From contig CM054116.1 in assembly GCA_028673005.1 (NCBI GenBank), forward strand, positions 80,488,572-80,552,571: DNA of 64,000 bases, written 5' to 3'. The stretch's first letter is position 1. Each line of letters opens with the position of its first letter. Shown here piece by piece: positions 45,381 through 56,930 of the stretch. The position numbers and the translations under genes are program-made. The stretch is from Tanypteryx hageni. Lineage: Eukaryota > Arthropoda > Insecta > Odonata > Petaluridae. The notes under the pieces were generated by a model that was not told the DNA's origin, ran no database searches, and saw only the letters and a program-made list of their open reading frames with translations.

Positions 45381-47696
45381 TCACCTAGTCTTTCGATACC
45401 GTTCCATACGTATTTCCCATTAAGAACGCCTTTGAAATCTCTGTGTATTCCATTTATGGAGTATACTTTTCCATCGTGTTTGTTCTCCTTTATTTAATAA
45501 AATTGCCAGCGATCAGAATTTCAATGGTAATTCTAATCTTTAAAACATACAGAAAATATCTTTTTAACCTTACCAAAACTGAATTCCATGATAATTCTGC
45601 TTATTGTGCGTTACCCTAGAATATATTTTAAGTAGGTTACTACATATATTGTACGACACATTACAATATGCCTACAAAACGAGTTTATTCTTTTGGACCG
45701 TTACAACGGGGAAAATGTTTGCAGCTATAGTTTTAATATTTCTTACAAGTTTTTCTGTATGATAAACTCACGGCTTTCATAATTACGTTTTATACGTTTT
45801 TTTTTACACGTCACTGAAATCAAACCCAAACATAATTTTTCTTACGGTGATACATTTCAAAATTACTTCTTGCTTTAGACCTTCCTATCTTTTACCAAGT
45901 AACTCATCCGTTCTAAAAAAAAACGCATCTTTCACAGTTAAAAATTAAAGCCGTTAGACAAATGACTTCTACTTAAATTAGAACCAAAAAGAGTTAAAAT
46001 TTTCCGAGATAAGCACCTACAAGTGTGTTGCAGACCTCCGTCGATGTCAATGAGCACTTTCTTGATGGAATATACGTGCCATCGAGCGGGCCACCACGCC
46101 ATTATTTTCCAATCTCCCTCTACTCGAAAGACTAGCATCCTCCTACAACCCCCGTCTCATTTTCCATTTTTTTGCTCTTTCGGCCTTCCATCCACGTCTG
46201 AAAGAAGCACGGCAATCTGCGGCTAATTGACTTTTCGGGCCTTTGAAAAATCTTTTCACGCGTATGCGGAAAAAATCCCAGGAGAGCACGCATTTGCAAA
46301 TGTTTGGCGCAAATTTGACGCTTTTGATGGAGTTTCGGAGTTTTGAAAATACCTGCCTCCTGACAAAATTAATAGCGTCACGCTCAAATTTGTTAAATTG
46401 ATTCATGTTGAAGGACAGAAACTCTCGGATGACGTTGCAGGACAACGAAGCCAAGTTCTTGCGATACATTTTTATTATGTGAAATTATAGAACGAAGTTT
46501 CTTCCGTTTAATAACTATCCAAGTTTTCCCCCTCGGGAACAAAAGGGAAGCGTAAAATTTAATGCGGTGTGTTCAGTGGATTTGATATGGCAGGTCTTGA
46601 AGTTTTCATATATTTCGAAAGCGAGGAGACCAGATCGATAATCACCTTGGGCTATTGCATGCATGCAGGTTTTTGAGCTAACTCGGTTAATGCTTTTAGG
46701 AAACTACACATCGGCTTGGTCGGTTAAATTTTATGGCGCTAATATAAATGCAATGCGGGACGGGAACGTTCACTTATCCCCTTTCTTCCCACCCGCTTCT
46801 TTCCCATCAATTCGGTTATAAAACTTTTTACGAAAAAATTGTGTTCGGTCTTATTTTTCGCCCCTATCCCATAATCTCCTCCGCTTGACCCCTCCCCCAC
46901 TCAGGCCTCTCGTTTGCTTCCCCCAAGCTTACCGGGAATCTCACTATGTTATTCCGTATTCAAATTTTAATACCGCGTTACTATACGACCATCATTTCCG
47001 AGTTGGAGATTATTTTTTAATGTGGTGGAATATTTGACCGGTATCGATAATTTTGCTAGCTTTCCATCGCTTACGAAAATGATAACGATCGAAGAAAGGA
47101 CTGCTGTCCGAAATCGGTTTTGGTTAAGCCCAATCATTTGGAATCTTGGCATAATTATCTCTTCAAATGTAATGTGACTTCTAATAAAACGTGACGGCTG
47201 CTGTTTTTGTTTTGTAATTAAAGTATGCAATCCGTCCAGAATATGATTAGTAGTTCCTGGGATAAATTCTAATGATTTATAATTGGTCAATCCGAGTAAA
47301 GCATTTAAAGTTACGTTATACTTTATTTCGAAAATATGAAACAGTTGAAAAATCTGCATCTTAAAAACCGTAAAAAACATAATACCAATCAAGGTCTCCG
47401 AATGCTTTCATGGAATTATTAGATTTAATTCTTATTTTTTCCCCTTATTTTCTAAGCTACTACCTAAATTTGTCTTCATTGTGTTTTACAAGTAGAAACG
47501 AATTTATAAATTCTATGAGGTAAAATCTAATCTTTACAGCGAGAGCATATTACTTCAAACGTTAAGAAAACTATTAATTCTAAAAAAATATCATTCAAGT
47601 CGAATCGAGTTTTAAATTGAAACGCCTTAAGCGATATTCTTTTTTAACGGAGCGGAATCATATTACCGAAGTGGTTTCTCTCTAAAAGTCCTATAG
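45381..47696. other. Non-coding DNA, no gene recognised
   Basis: Mostly AT-rich, with short GC-mixed patches near 46020-46230 and 46780-46940. Frames at 46143-46469 and 46967-47392 (minus) lack motifs, good codon periodicity by eye, or splice context. Confidence 0.5.
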
Positions 47697-48150
47697 TTGT
47701 CATTTATCCCTCTCCTTCCATCTAATCCACTCTCCTCTCCCTCCTCCATACCAACCTTTCCTTCCCCTCTCCCCTCCTCCCTTTTCCAACCTCCACCCTT
47801 CCTTCCATTTTTTCTCCCGTTGCTGGATAAGATTGCCGACGCCATGACGCAAATTATAAAGAAATTTCGGGGCACGGTAATGCCTCCCCGCTTTTCCTCT
47901 CCCCCGACCCCTCCGAATTTTTTTCTTCTTTCTACCTTTCGACTCCGACTGCTTCAGACGCGCAGAGGCCCTCCTCTTTCTCTCCCTCTTCTCCAGTTCC
48001 CTCACCGCCCATCCCTCCACTTCCCCGCCCCTGCGCTCCTTCTGCTTCCTTCACCACTCACATCATTGCGCTTGTCCCCTCACTCCTCCCAAAAAAAACT
48101 CATTCTTCTCCTTTCCTCACCTTTTACGCCTAACCTTTATCTTGCCTAGC
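47697..48150. other. Pyrimidine-rich, GC-elevated island
   Basis: C/T-dominated plus strand (CTCCCTCC and CTTCC blocks) giving overlapping low-complexity frames on both strands. No gene supported. Confidence 0.6.
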
Positions 48151-49310
48151 GTCATTCCTCCGAGTTTCTACTCTTTATGAATCCTTTATCGGCATAATAC
48201 CACTCTTATGAAATCTTTACGAATTCGAAGATTGTTTATTTCTCCCTCTATAAATGCGACTCGAGGAACAATCGATTTTCTACGAGGCGTTTTTGAATGA
48301 TTTATATATGGGTGTTTAAAGCAAACTGCACGGATGTAAATTGATTATTAATTGTTCAGGGAATGAATTGCATTATGAGTTATATTATAAGGACGTAGTT
48401 TCTACGACTAGAAATGTATTGTCCACAACGCCGACCATTGTTAGAATTGTGCTTCTTATATTTCCGTTTCCCTTTATTTTATAATCTCCTTTCGTCCTTA
48501 ATTAACATCCTGTTCATATTTAATGCGATTTTTCCTTCGATAAGCTGTGTCTCTTACAATTGACGGAAAAAGTTCGGGAAAACCAGATGCGTATTTCGGC
48601 TACAAAGTAGCCATCTTCAGTGGTGATAACTAAAGTACTTTCTTAGAATATCATATCAGCGAATCGCCGTTGATGACTGCCGCTCTGCAGCCGAAATGCG
48701 AATCTGGTTTCCCCAGCCTTTTTGTGTCAATTTGGGATATATAATTTGTCAATTTGATTTTAGAAAAAGATGAGTTCCTTATTTCTCTCCTGAATTAGTT
48801 TCCATCTATCAAACCATTTTACACCCTTTCTTTACACCTATATTTAAAAATTACTAGCAAACCTTATTTACTTTCTATCACTTTTGTTATTCCTATCAAT
48901 ATGTACTCCTTACGTCTTGTTATCTTGGCTCGATTCTTTTTCTTTTGAGCGCGTTCGACTTATCTAAGGTCGACCTCAACCTACGAGCTCTACCTTCACG
49001 CAAAGAAAATCTTCTCTCATTCTTAGCTTATCTTCTTTTTACCTCGCTCTTCAGTGTGAGGTCTTAATCTCCCAGATAAATATTTCCTGAAATTATCTTC
49101 TCACTTCTCATTCACTTTTTCATCTCTGACCTTTTTTCAGTCTCCAATCTTTCCATCTTCAATTTTTTAATCTTTTCCGTCATCTCGTTTAACCTTCTCA
49201 TCGACGCAACCTTCAAAAATTTTCCCGACCTAACGATCTCCCTTTCATCCTCCCTTTTATTCCCTATCCCTTCTTCGTTTATCCCGCCGCTTTTACTTTT
49301 CTCTCTCTTC
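48151..49310. other. Non-coding DNA, no gene recognised
   Basis: AT-rich, becoming T/C-rich after 48900. Confidence 0.5.
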
Positions 49311-50230
49311 ATGAAACCTTTCCTTGCCTCTTTCTTTCCGTCGATTTTCTCCCATCCGTCTGATTACGCCCACACGGGCTCACTTTCCCTCCTTCCTCCT
49401 CCGCTGTTCCCTCTCCATATTTGCCCTCACCCTCCGTCTCTCCTTATTACCCTTCTTTCAAACCGTCTCGTCAAAATTTTTTCCTTCTTGTTCATCTCTC
49501 TTTCTCTCTCTCTCTCTCTCTCTTCCAGAATCTTTCGAAAGCTGCCCCAAAAACCCGTGGCCTATCTCGTTCTTCTAAAAACACCCTTATACTTCTTCTT
49601 CGGAAGGCAATTGTCTTAAAACACCTCCATCCATCCATTCTCTCTTCCACCCCTTCCCCTCTCCTCTCGCTATCAGCCTCTCTCCTACGAAACCCCTTTT
49701 CCGACGAACCTCAAACACAGACGCGCGCGCACACGCACACATACCCACACAAACACCCTCCTCATCCCACTCACCCCCTTCTTGATCATTCCTCATGCCC
49801 TCAAGACTCCTTACCCTCCCTCCTCTTCTCTCTCCTCAAACCCTCCTTTCCCCTCCCTCTCTGGCTAAATCCTCCTCTGCCTCATCTTTTTTTCGGTAAT
49901 GACGGGCCACAGTTTGGTTTTACACCGGCGAGGAAGCAGTGATAACGGTCTTTCCGCATTCAAATGTGATCCGAGGGCCATTTCTGAGAGAGAACGAAAA
50001 ATAAACGCAAATGGGTTTTCGGGTTTTATAAGACCTATACGCTACCGAGTCCGCGCATCTTCGTAACTCCCTCCACTCCTTTCACCCCCTCTATATCTGC
50101 CTTCTACATCTCGATCTAACCGTCTCTACCTTCCTTAACTAACCCGCTCCCACCCGTCTCCTCCTATTCTCCGCCCCCTCCCCGCCCTCCCCCCTGCTAC
50201 ACGATTACTTACGCATTTCGTTCCGTCGCC
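49311..50230. other. Pyrimidine-rich island with (CT)n and CA-rich tracts
   Basis: C/T-rich plus strand with (CT)n at 49500-49522, an alternating CG/CA/CACAC segment at about 49720-49750, and further C-rich DNA at 50065-50200. All three plus frames are open for long stretches. This is again compositional. Confidence 0.6.
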
Positions 50231-51664
50231 CTTTTTCGGATTGCGATCGGTTTCGAAACCCGTCTTCAGAGATGAAAAGGGTTTCTCCGGAATGAAGTTA
50301 AATGCTAGGAAAGGCTAAAAAAGGTATTGTTTTTATCCTTTATGCTGTTTCGCCTCTCTTGATAGCGAAAATTATATCTCATCGAAGGGGAATCCCTAGT
50401 GTGGCGACTGAACCGTATGAAGATTTAACCGCGCTCCTTCATAGGTGGTGTAATTTTAAAGGAATGGAACAATCTGGTGATTCCTGGGATATGTTATGGG
50501 CGAAACATCTATTGTTGTTCGATGGTAGTCTACGAGAAAAATAAGTATTTTTTTGCGAAGATTTACTTAATAGGTAGCATGAAATAATATAGAGCCATTG
50601 TGATCACAAAAGACAGTTGTGAATTTTTTGTGGCACACTCAATTTTGTCAAATTGACTCATGATACTTGAAACCGAGAAAAATGAACCTCGTTCATTAGT
50701 ACAGGCCCGAGAAATTTTGACGCACTTGTCAAGGATACATTCCAGCGCCCAGTTTATTCCAAAAACATTTTACGGAAACATTTTAATCCATTTGGACAGC
50801 TTCACACCAGTGATAAATTTAAGAAATGGCAACAAACTCAACAAATACAAACAAACCTTTAATAAAGTGCCCGAAAAATGTTGACGTCCATGGCAGCCGC
50901 CTGGATCGCTGGTATCTCGGAGCTGATCCTGTCATTCATAAACGAATGAAAGTTCAATAATTTGAGTTTTGTAAAGTTTAAAATTTTGTTTTCCTCTGTT
51001 CCATTTAACAATAATTAAGAGCTTGAATATAACCTAAAGAGAGCTATAATTTTTAAAATAGCTACATTGCACGAGATTGCATATTTTTATGATCAGTGGA
51101 ATTCCGTGGCATTTATTTTAAATTACGAATAAACATAACGATTGACTATAATTTAACTGAGTGCATATGATGACAGAAATCAAACTATTTACTGAGAACT
51201 GTCCTCATGTTTTCACGCTAAAACGTATTATGTGCTGTTGATTTATACATTTTAAACTCCTCTCTTCAAAATGAAAATGGGAGATTAAATTTAATTTTTT
51301 TAAGTGCCACAGGTGACCGGGTAGAATTTTATGTACTGCTACTCATTGCTTCTAAATACCTCTATCACACCATGACCTTCCTTCTTGTTTTAAACCACCT
51401 TCTCTATGATATCATGAGTGTGTTAGAGCAGGAGTGCCCGCTATTTTTTAGTGTAAGATATACTTTTCTTACGGTTACCAAGACAAGATCTATTTTTTCC
51501 ACAAATTTAAAAAAGAAATAAACGTTAACTAAACAAAAAATCAAATTGACATACCATAATAATTTGTACAAAATATACATTTTTTAAACTTCCAGCGGTT
51601 TGATCATTTGTGGTGCTGGGTGCGCTCTAAGAGCTCTAAGTGCACAGGAATAACTGCGGTCAAA
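50231..51664. other. Non-coding DNA, no gene recognised
   Basis: AT-rich. An orphan hAT-like start (CAGGAGTGCCCGC at about 51428) has no visible partner. Confidence 0.5.

Positions 51665-51752
<88 letters not shown>
51665..51752. repeat. (CA)n(TA)n compound microsatellite at LINE 3' end
   Basis: About 16 CA units followed by about 28 TA units, directly abutting the 3' end of LINE copy C. RTE-type LINEs commonly end in short tandem repeats instead of poly(A), so this may be the expanded tail of the element. Confidence 0.92.
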
Positions 51753-51754
<2 letters not shown>

Positions 51755-51787
51755 TCATAAGTAGACTGTCCGTAGACAGGTCCATGA

Positions 51788-52427
51788 TTATTCATGGTTA
51801 AACCTGGTTCTCCATAAACTCCTATTTTCCGCTGTCCTCTTCATATCTTGGTAACTCTCTTTCCCTTTCAAATCGTCTATCAGCTGAAACCTTTTCCTAC
51901 TTCTTTCCCTTTTTGCATCTAGTTTTTCTTCTAACACATCTTTAATCATACTCTTTCTCCTCAGGTAAGGTACAGCCCAGTTAACCTTCCTCTTTCTAAT
52001 AGTCTGTATAATCATTCGCTTCTCTCATACTCTTCGTAGCACTTCATCGTTTTTCATCCTATCTGTCCATTTTATCTTCAGCATTCTCCTCCAAGTCCAC
52101 ATTTCAAAGCTTTCCAAGTATTTGATGTCATTTTTCCTTAGCGTCCGTGTTTCTGCACGATACAAAGCTATACTCCGTACATAGCGTTTTATGAACTTCT
52201 TGCAGATATCTTCCCCGTAAGTAGATGTTTTTTTCTTCTGAAAGCCGCTTTTGCTTTCCTATTCTAGTCCTGATGTCATCCGTACATTTTGCTTCTCTTG
52301 TCATGGTGCTCCCAAGGTATTTATAGTCTGAAACTTGTTCTAAGGGCTTTCCTCCAATACTTTTTTTCAGATTCTCTTCTTTGCTCGATATTCGAATGAC
52401 CTTGAATTTTTCTGTATTAATTTCCAT
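51788..52427 (-). pseudogene. Reverse transcriptase C-terminal pseudogene (LINE copy C)
   Basis: Two open pieces: 52128-52427 (MEINTEKFKVIRISSKEEN, GGKPLEQVSDYKYLGSTMT, DDIRTRIGK) and 51788-52015 (IIQTIRKRKVNWAVPYLRRK, DVLEEKLDAKRERSRKR, SLWRTRFNHE). These correspond to the post-palm and C-terminal parts of RTE-type ORF2, with frameshifts between them. Only copy C in this window retains the C-terminus well. Confidence 0.84.
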
Positions 52428-52542
52428 ACCGTATTTTCTACCTGTTATTACTAGTCTATTTATAATTTCCTGAAGTTATTCTTCCTTTCTTCCTAGAAGT
52501 ACTTGATCATCCGCCTACTTTACTGTTCTTATAATCCTTCCT

Positions 52543-52953
52543 CTAATTTTTAAATCTCCGGTGTCTTCTAATGCTTCTTCCATTAGATTTTCTCCATATA
52601 TATTGAATAGGGTCGGCGATAGGCAGCAGCCGTCTTACTCCTCTACCGATATTTACTCCGCAGGTGTCCGCATTCTCCAACCTGACCTTTACAACTTGAT
52701 TCACATATAGATTCCTGATCAGTCTCCTGTCTTTCCAGTCTACACCTATATCTTTTAATATCTTCATCAACATTACCCAATTTACTCTATCGAAGGCCTT
52801 CTGCCAGTCTACGAAACACACGCAGATATCTTGACTGTACTCTATTGCCCTTTCTGATATGATTCTAACTACTCCTATAGCATATCTAGTTCCTCGTCCT
52901 TTTCTGAAACCGAATTTATCTTCCCCTAGAATTTCTTCTGCCTTTTTCTCCAT
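52543..52953 (-). pseudogene. Reverse transcriptase pseudogene, fingers/palm (LINE copy C)
   Basis: 136 codons: KKAEEILGEDKFGFRKGRGT, CVCFVDWQKAFDRVNWVML (first catalytic Asp), NLYVNQVVKVRLENADTCG and NIGRGVR. A 2-base deletion relative to copy A, just after GRGVR, shifts the frame. In the original frame TAG stands at the YADD tyrosine (CTA at 52515-52517), exactly as in copy A. Confidence 0.86.
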
Positions 52954-53116
52954 ACTTTTATTAAGAACCCTCGTGATGATCTTCGAAGTGTGTGACGAAG
53001 GTTTATCGTTCTGTAATTTTTACACTGCATTGCCTTTGGCTTCTTCTTTTGATGGATCATTGTTACTTATAGGAAATCCAGAGTCCACTCTCCCGGGTCG
53101 TAAATCTTATTAAATA

Positions 53117-53118
<2 letters not shown>

Positions 53119-53168
<50 letters not shown>
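53119..53168. repeat. (TA)n microsatellite at LINE 5' junction
   Basis: Twenty-five uninterrupted TA (AT) units beside the 5' truncation of LINE copy C, the same arrangement as at copy A. Confidence 0.95.
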
Positions 53169-53170
<2 letters not shown>

Positions 53171-53579
53171 CCTATCGGTAATTTTGTATACTTTTTTTAT
53201 TTTTTTATTGTAAACGAATTATTTATTACTTCGCTTGAGATCTACCAAAAATGGCTCGGCGATCGACGTTATGGGCATCCCTATGTTAGAGTATACTTTA
53301 AACTAGGTATCTTGTTTATTATGTTGTTTTTGATTTAACGAAATTAAAATGTAAAAAATAAGCCAAAAATGCAAAGAAGTTTAAAGTTAATTCATAAGTG
53401 TTAACATTAAAAATAAAATTATCGATAGAAATGTTGTAGGAAATTTTTATTTGCATTTTTACTTTTTCTTTGGCGTTTTTTTCCTTTTTTTCAAATCATT
53501 CTAGCGGGATCTAGTTTTTTTCGAGTTGTTTTAGCGGTTTCTTGTGGCTGGGAGTTGGCAGCGCTGCCTGTATCGTTAA
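53169..53579. other. Non-coding DNA, no gene recognised
   Basis: AT-rich with no recognised feature. Confidence 0.5.
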
Positions 53580-54020
53580 GATGTGTTTGTCTCCGAAAAA
53601 AACAAACTTTTTCTCCGCAAGACAAGGGCGTCAGATGAGGGACGTTATTTCTGTAGCGGAATGCCATGTGTTTTGCCCGACCGAAAAATCCAATTACTTC
53701 CCTGGAAACCATTAATGTCACAACTATGGGCGTCTGTTCTTTTCTCCAGTTTTATCACATATGCTCCGTTTTTTATGTACCGTCGGTTTTCGCGACACTT
53801 CGCTCCGCATCTGCTCTCCCCTTTCTCTCTTACTTCCTCTTTCCTTAAGGCGGACGCAGCCTCTCTTTCTCCCGTCTGCCATTCTCCAATGCTCACTGAC
53901 ATCGCTCTACTCCTCCTCATCTTCCTTCTTTTCCCTCCTTCACTCTCTCTCTCCTTCCTTTTCCCCTCTTCATGGCCTTGATCCATTTCCGTTTCCATTC
54001 TATTCACCCTCTCTATTTTC
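53580..54020. other. Pyrimidine-rich island
   Basis: C/T-rich plus strand from about 53800. Open frames on both strands (53583-53981 plus, 53645-54052 minus) are low complexity. No domain was recognised. Confidence 0.55.
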
Positions 54021-56211
54021 AGTACCTCTCTTTCTCGTTTTCTTTTCATCAAATATTCATTCGTCGTATCTTATTTGAGGACTTATTCCATTACAATCAT
54101 GATCCTATGGCAATTTTCAAACAATTTTATTCGTCTATAAGCTCCAACCTTTATATCGTAGCGCATAGTTTATTTTTATCTGAACGAAAACAATGATAAT
54201 TAAAGTTAATAAAGTGTTGACTAGGTTTGAATTATCAGGAATTATTATTTATTATATTGATCGACCCTTTTATTCGTAACGAATTGAATGAAATGGTAAA
54301 TATTTCCGGAGTACCGAGAGAGATAATCTATTATATTTAATCAAAATTAGTATTATTCCAAAAATGATTTATAGCTGAATGTATTACGTCTCGTGAGTAT
54401 AACACCAACGAATAACACCTGAATAAACACGCTTCAATCTTTACCTATTTTATCTTTGAAGCTCTTAAAAACGCGTAACTGAGTTTACATATAGGACGTT
54501 TAAATAATTTAAGCAATTCTTTCATTAAATCATTTAATCCTTGATTCTTTAATTTAAGAAAAATCTCCAATCCCTCATTATCGTAATATATTTGTGTTTC
54601 CCGTTTGGGAGTGTCAAACCAAATCAATCCAGAAAAATGAATTTGCGCGAAAATTTTGCCCGATAAAGTTTTAACATGTGAAGTTACTCTCCGCAAAAGC
54701 ATTACTCCGGAACAGAGTTCACAGCCTCAATCGCGGGCTGAGAGGTATCGAAGCTGACGAATCGCGTGGGTGCCAGCTTTTATCACGGCCGCCATCAATA
54801 ACTCGCACGTCATCGCATTGATTCTGACCAGCCGAGGGTGGTAGCAAATCCCTTTCATATAACAAAACATCCAGCGTAGAGATAAGATTATTTCAGCAGT
54901 GCATCAATGCAGAGAGCGACTCCATCTCGTATCAGTGTCTTAGCCGCAGAGCGCTATCCCGCCAACTCCCTCCCCCTTCGCGCTTGTCCGTCTGTCACTC
55001 GTTCCTGTCTCACCACGTCATTCCATTTTTCCGCAATCTCTCTCTCTCCCTCTTTCTTTCTCTTGGCATTCTCTCGTTTTCTCTTTCCCCTCTCAGACTC
55101 GCGTCTCTATTACCTCCAAACCCTAATTACTTTTCAGCCCTCTCATCTTTTCTCACACCCTCTTTTTCTACGCCTCTGTCCGTGCCAAAAGGCACCCTCG
55201 TTTCTCAAGTGTTTCTACCATTCGGAGCAATCTCTCTTGTTTTGACGCGTATCTTATCCGAAAGTAATTGACAAGGGGTGATTGTTCTTGCGAAGAAATG
55301 AATTGAAGAGGGGCTGATTCTCGAAGAAAGTTAGAAAAAATAGGAAGTCACGCAAAATGAGGGAGAGTTTTGATTCATCCTCTGATTATCAAACTCTGCG
55401 CGTTTTTTTATTATTTTTTCCGGTAAACTGTTGTGTAAGATAAAACAATACTTTCCTTTTATTTTACAAAAATGGATTCTCGGCTTATCAATTGTGGTAC
55501 CATATGGATATGAATGGTCGGAGTTAATAGTTATCAACATTCTCATTCATTCACACAGTCGATTAATGTTGTCTCATCTGATATTTTTCTCTCCCTGGTT
55601 CTATGTTTGCGTTGAATAATAAGGTTTGGGTTGAATCTATAGGTAACCAGGTAGCTCATTCTTGTTTCATGAAGCCGTTAATCATCGTTTCTATTCAGCA
55701 TACTTGTTAACCTTCCACTTATCGCCGCGAACGTTCATTCTGAGAGTGTCTTAGACACGTCATAAGCAAAGAGCAAAGTCTTTTAAAAAATTCAAGGATG
55801 TTTTATGGCTTAGATATTTTTTCCTGGAATAAAGCAAAAGAAAACATGTGTTTTTCGGATGTGAAAGAACATTTGGTACGCGTATAAAATAATTTAGTGG
55901 ACAGTATTACACGCTATAGTAAAAATTTTCAGAATAAACTGGCTCGAAATGAAAATAATATAAGGCTCAATTTTGTTTACTTGTCGGTGAGTGAGTACCG
56001 AAAAGAACACTAAAGAATTTTATAAATTAGTATCTTTAGCTTAAACGCGTAGAGAAGGAAACGAAAGAGAAATGAAAAAGTAATTATTCCATCATCATAT
56101 AAATTAAGCGTAAGCTGTCAAGCTTTCATGGCCAAGAAACCAACGTTTCAATCTCAATCTCACCTAGCTCACCCATTAATCTTTTCAACATCCTCACCCC
56201 TCTTCCTGCAG
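54021..56211. other. Sequence upstream of the spineless exon (intron)
   Basis: Holds another pyrimidine-rich, GC-elevated patch at about 54905-55225. The last 40 bases are a good acceptor context: branch-like CATTAAT and CTCAC motifs, then CCCCTCTTCCTGCAG ending at 56211. No upstream coding exon is recognisable, so the N-terminal codons must be farther away or in a segment too short to see. Confidence 0.6.
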
Positions 56212-56465
56212 CGTGAAGCCGCCGCCTAAGGACGCGTCTGCCGTGGGAAGCGGGCCGGCGGCGGGCGGGGGCGCCGGGGGCACGGCAGCGGGTGCGACGG
56301 TGGCGAAGAGCAATCCCAGCAAGAGGCACCGGGAAAGACTAAACGCCGAGCTGGACACGCTAGCCTCCCTCCTCCCCTACGAACACAACATCCTCTCCAA
56401 GTTGGACCGCCTCTCCATACTCAGACTATCCGTTAGCTACCTTCGCACCAAGAGCTACTTCCAAG
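56212..56465 (+). CDS. ss: spineless / aryl hydrocarbon receptor, bHLH exon (partial gene)
   Basis: Internal exon of 254 bp encoding 84 complete codons plus one base at each end. The acceptor CTTCCTGCAG precedes 56212, and the donor GTAAGAG follows 56465. The exon starts with the last base of a split codon (first full codon GTG at 56213) and ends with a first codon base G. In known Ss/AhR proteins the codon here is Val, which fits. Residues 1-7 (VKPPPKD) match the region before the bHLH. Residues 8-31 are a Gly/Ala-rich insert. Residues 32-44 ([13 protein letters not shown]) are the DNA-binding basic region specific to AhR/Ss, and residues 45-83 form helix-loop-helix ([15 protein letters not shown], then [19 protein letters not shown]). 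The family are bHLH-PAS transcription factors that pair with ARNT/Tango in the nucleus. In Drosophila ss controls antennal, distal leg, bristle and photoreceptor identity. PAS and C-terminal exons are not in the window. Confidence 0.94.
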
Positions 56466-56472
56466 GTAAGAG
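56464..56472 (+). other. 5' splice donor of the spineless bHLH exon
   Basis: AG|GTAAGAG at 56464-56472 is close to the donor consensus and interrupts the codon that is Val in other Ss/AhR proteins. Reading through it gives a lysine/arginine-rich tail that soon stops at 56543-56545, with no family resemblance. Confidence 0.88.
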
Positions 56473-56930
56473 GAGACGCGTAACTATAGCCGCGATGTCT
56501 TCTCTCTTCATTTATGTGTTATTTACCATTCAGATTTTATTTTAAAAAAATATGAGTCGTTACGGATTGCTTTGGCTTTTGTGACTTTGTTTAAGCAAAG
56601 AGCCAACTGAATGTGCATTTTCGCAACTTGTTAAATTTTATATGAAGGTTATTCAATCGTGTTGCTGGTATTTTTATGAATATGATGTGTTTTTTCAATT
56701 TTCAATACTTTGAAACCGTTTGCAAACCTATGGGTGTATCATTAAATTCAATAAATGAAAATGAATATGAGATTCGATAAAAGAAATAGTTGAGAATCGA
56801 TGGCCATTACCGAAACTATCCTTAAAGTGATTCATCCTTTAGTTTTTGTATTTGTAGGAATACGAAGAATATATACATTTCGAAATAAATTCACATATTA
56901 CAAATCATCAACTTGAATAATAAATATTAA
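56466..56930. other. Intron sequence directly after the bHLH exon
   Basis: AT-rich with no coding signal. Confidence 0.7.

Larger units (their letters stand above)
51753..53110 (-). mobile_element. RTE/BovB-like LINE, copy C (with 3' end)
   Basis: The minus strand runs from a 5' truncation at a (TA)n tract (53119) through fingers, palm and thumb to the true C-terminus (RTAENRSLWRTRFN.. at 51790) and a 3' end reading YGQSTYDD-like sequence into TATATA. In the part shared with copy A (about 8184-8900), only scattered differences are seen over ~600 bp, plus a 12-bp segment (near 52405) present here and missing in A. Several frameshifts break the reading. Confidence 0.9.

Noticed and set aside
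46143..47392. Minus-strand frames of 108 and 141 codons
   Set aside because: No similarity to known families that I recognise, and lengths are within chance expectation for 64 kb on six frames.
50302..50544. 80-codon plus-strand frame after the CT island
   Set aside because: Looks protein-like by composition but has no domain, splice site or neighbour support. Chance is sufficient.
56126..56329. Minus-strand frame opposite the spineless exon
   Set aside because: Arg/Ala-rich shadow of the GC-rich coding strand.
56466..56545. Continuation of the spineless exon frame past the donor
   Set aside because: The consensus donor at 56466 and loss of family similarity show that this is intron read-through.
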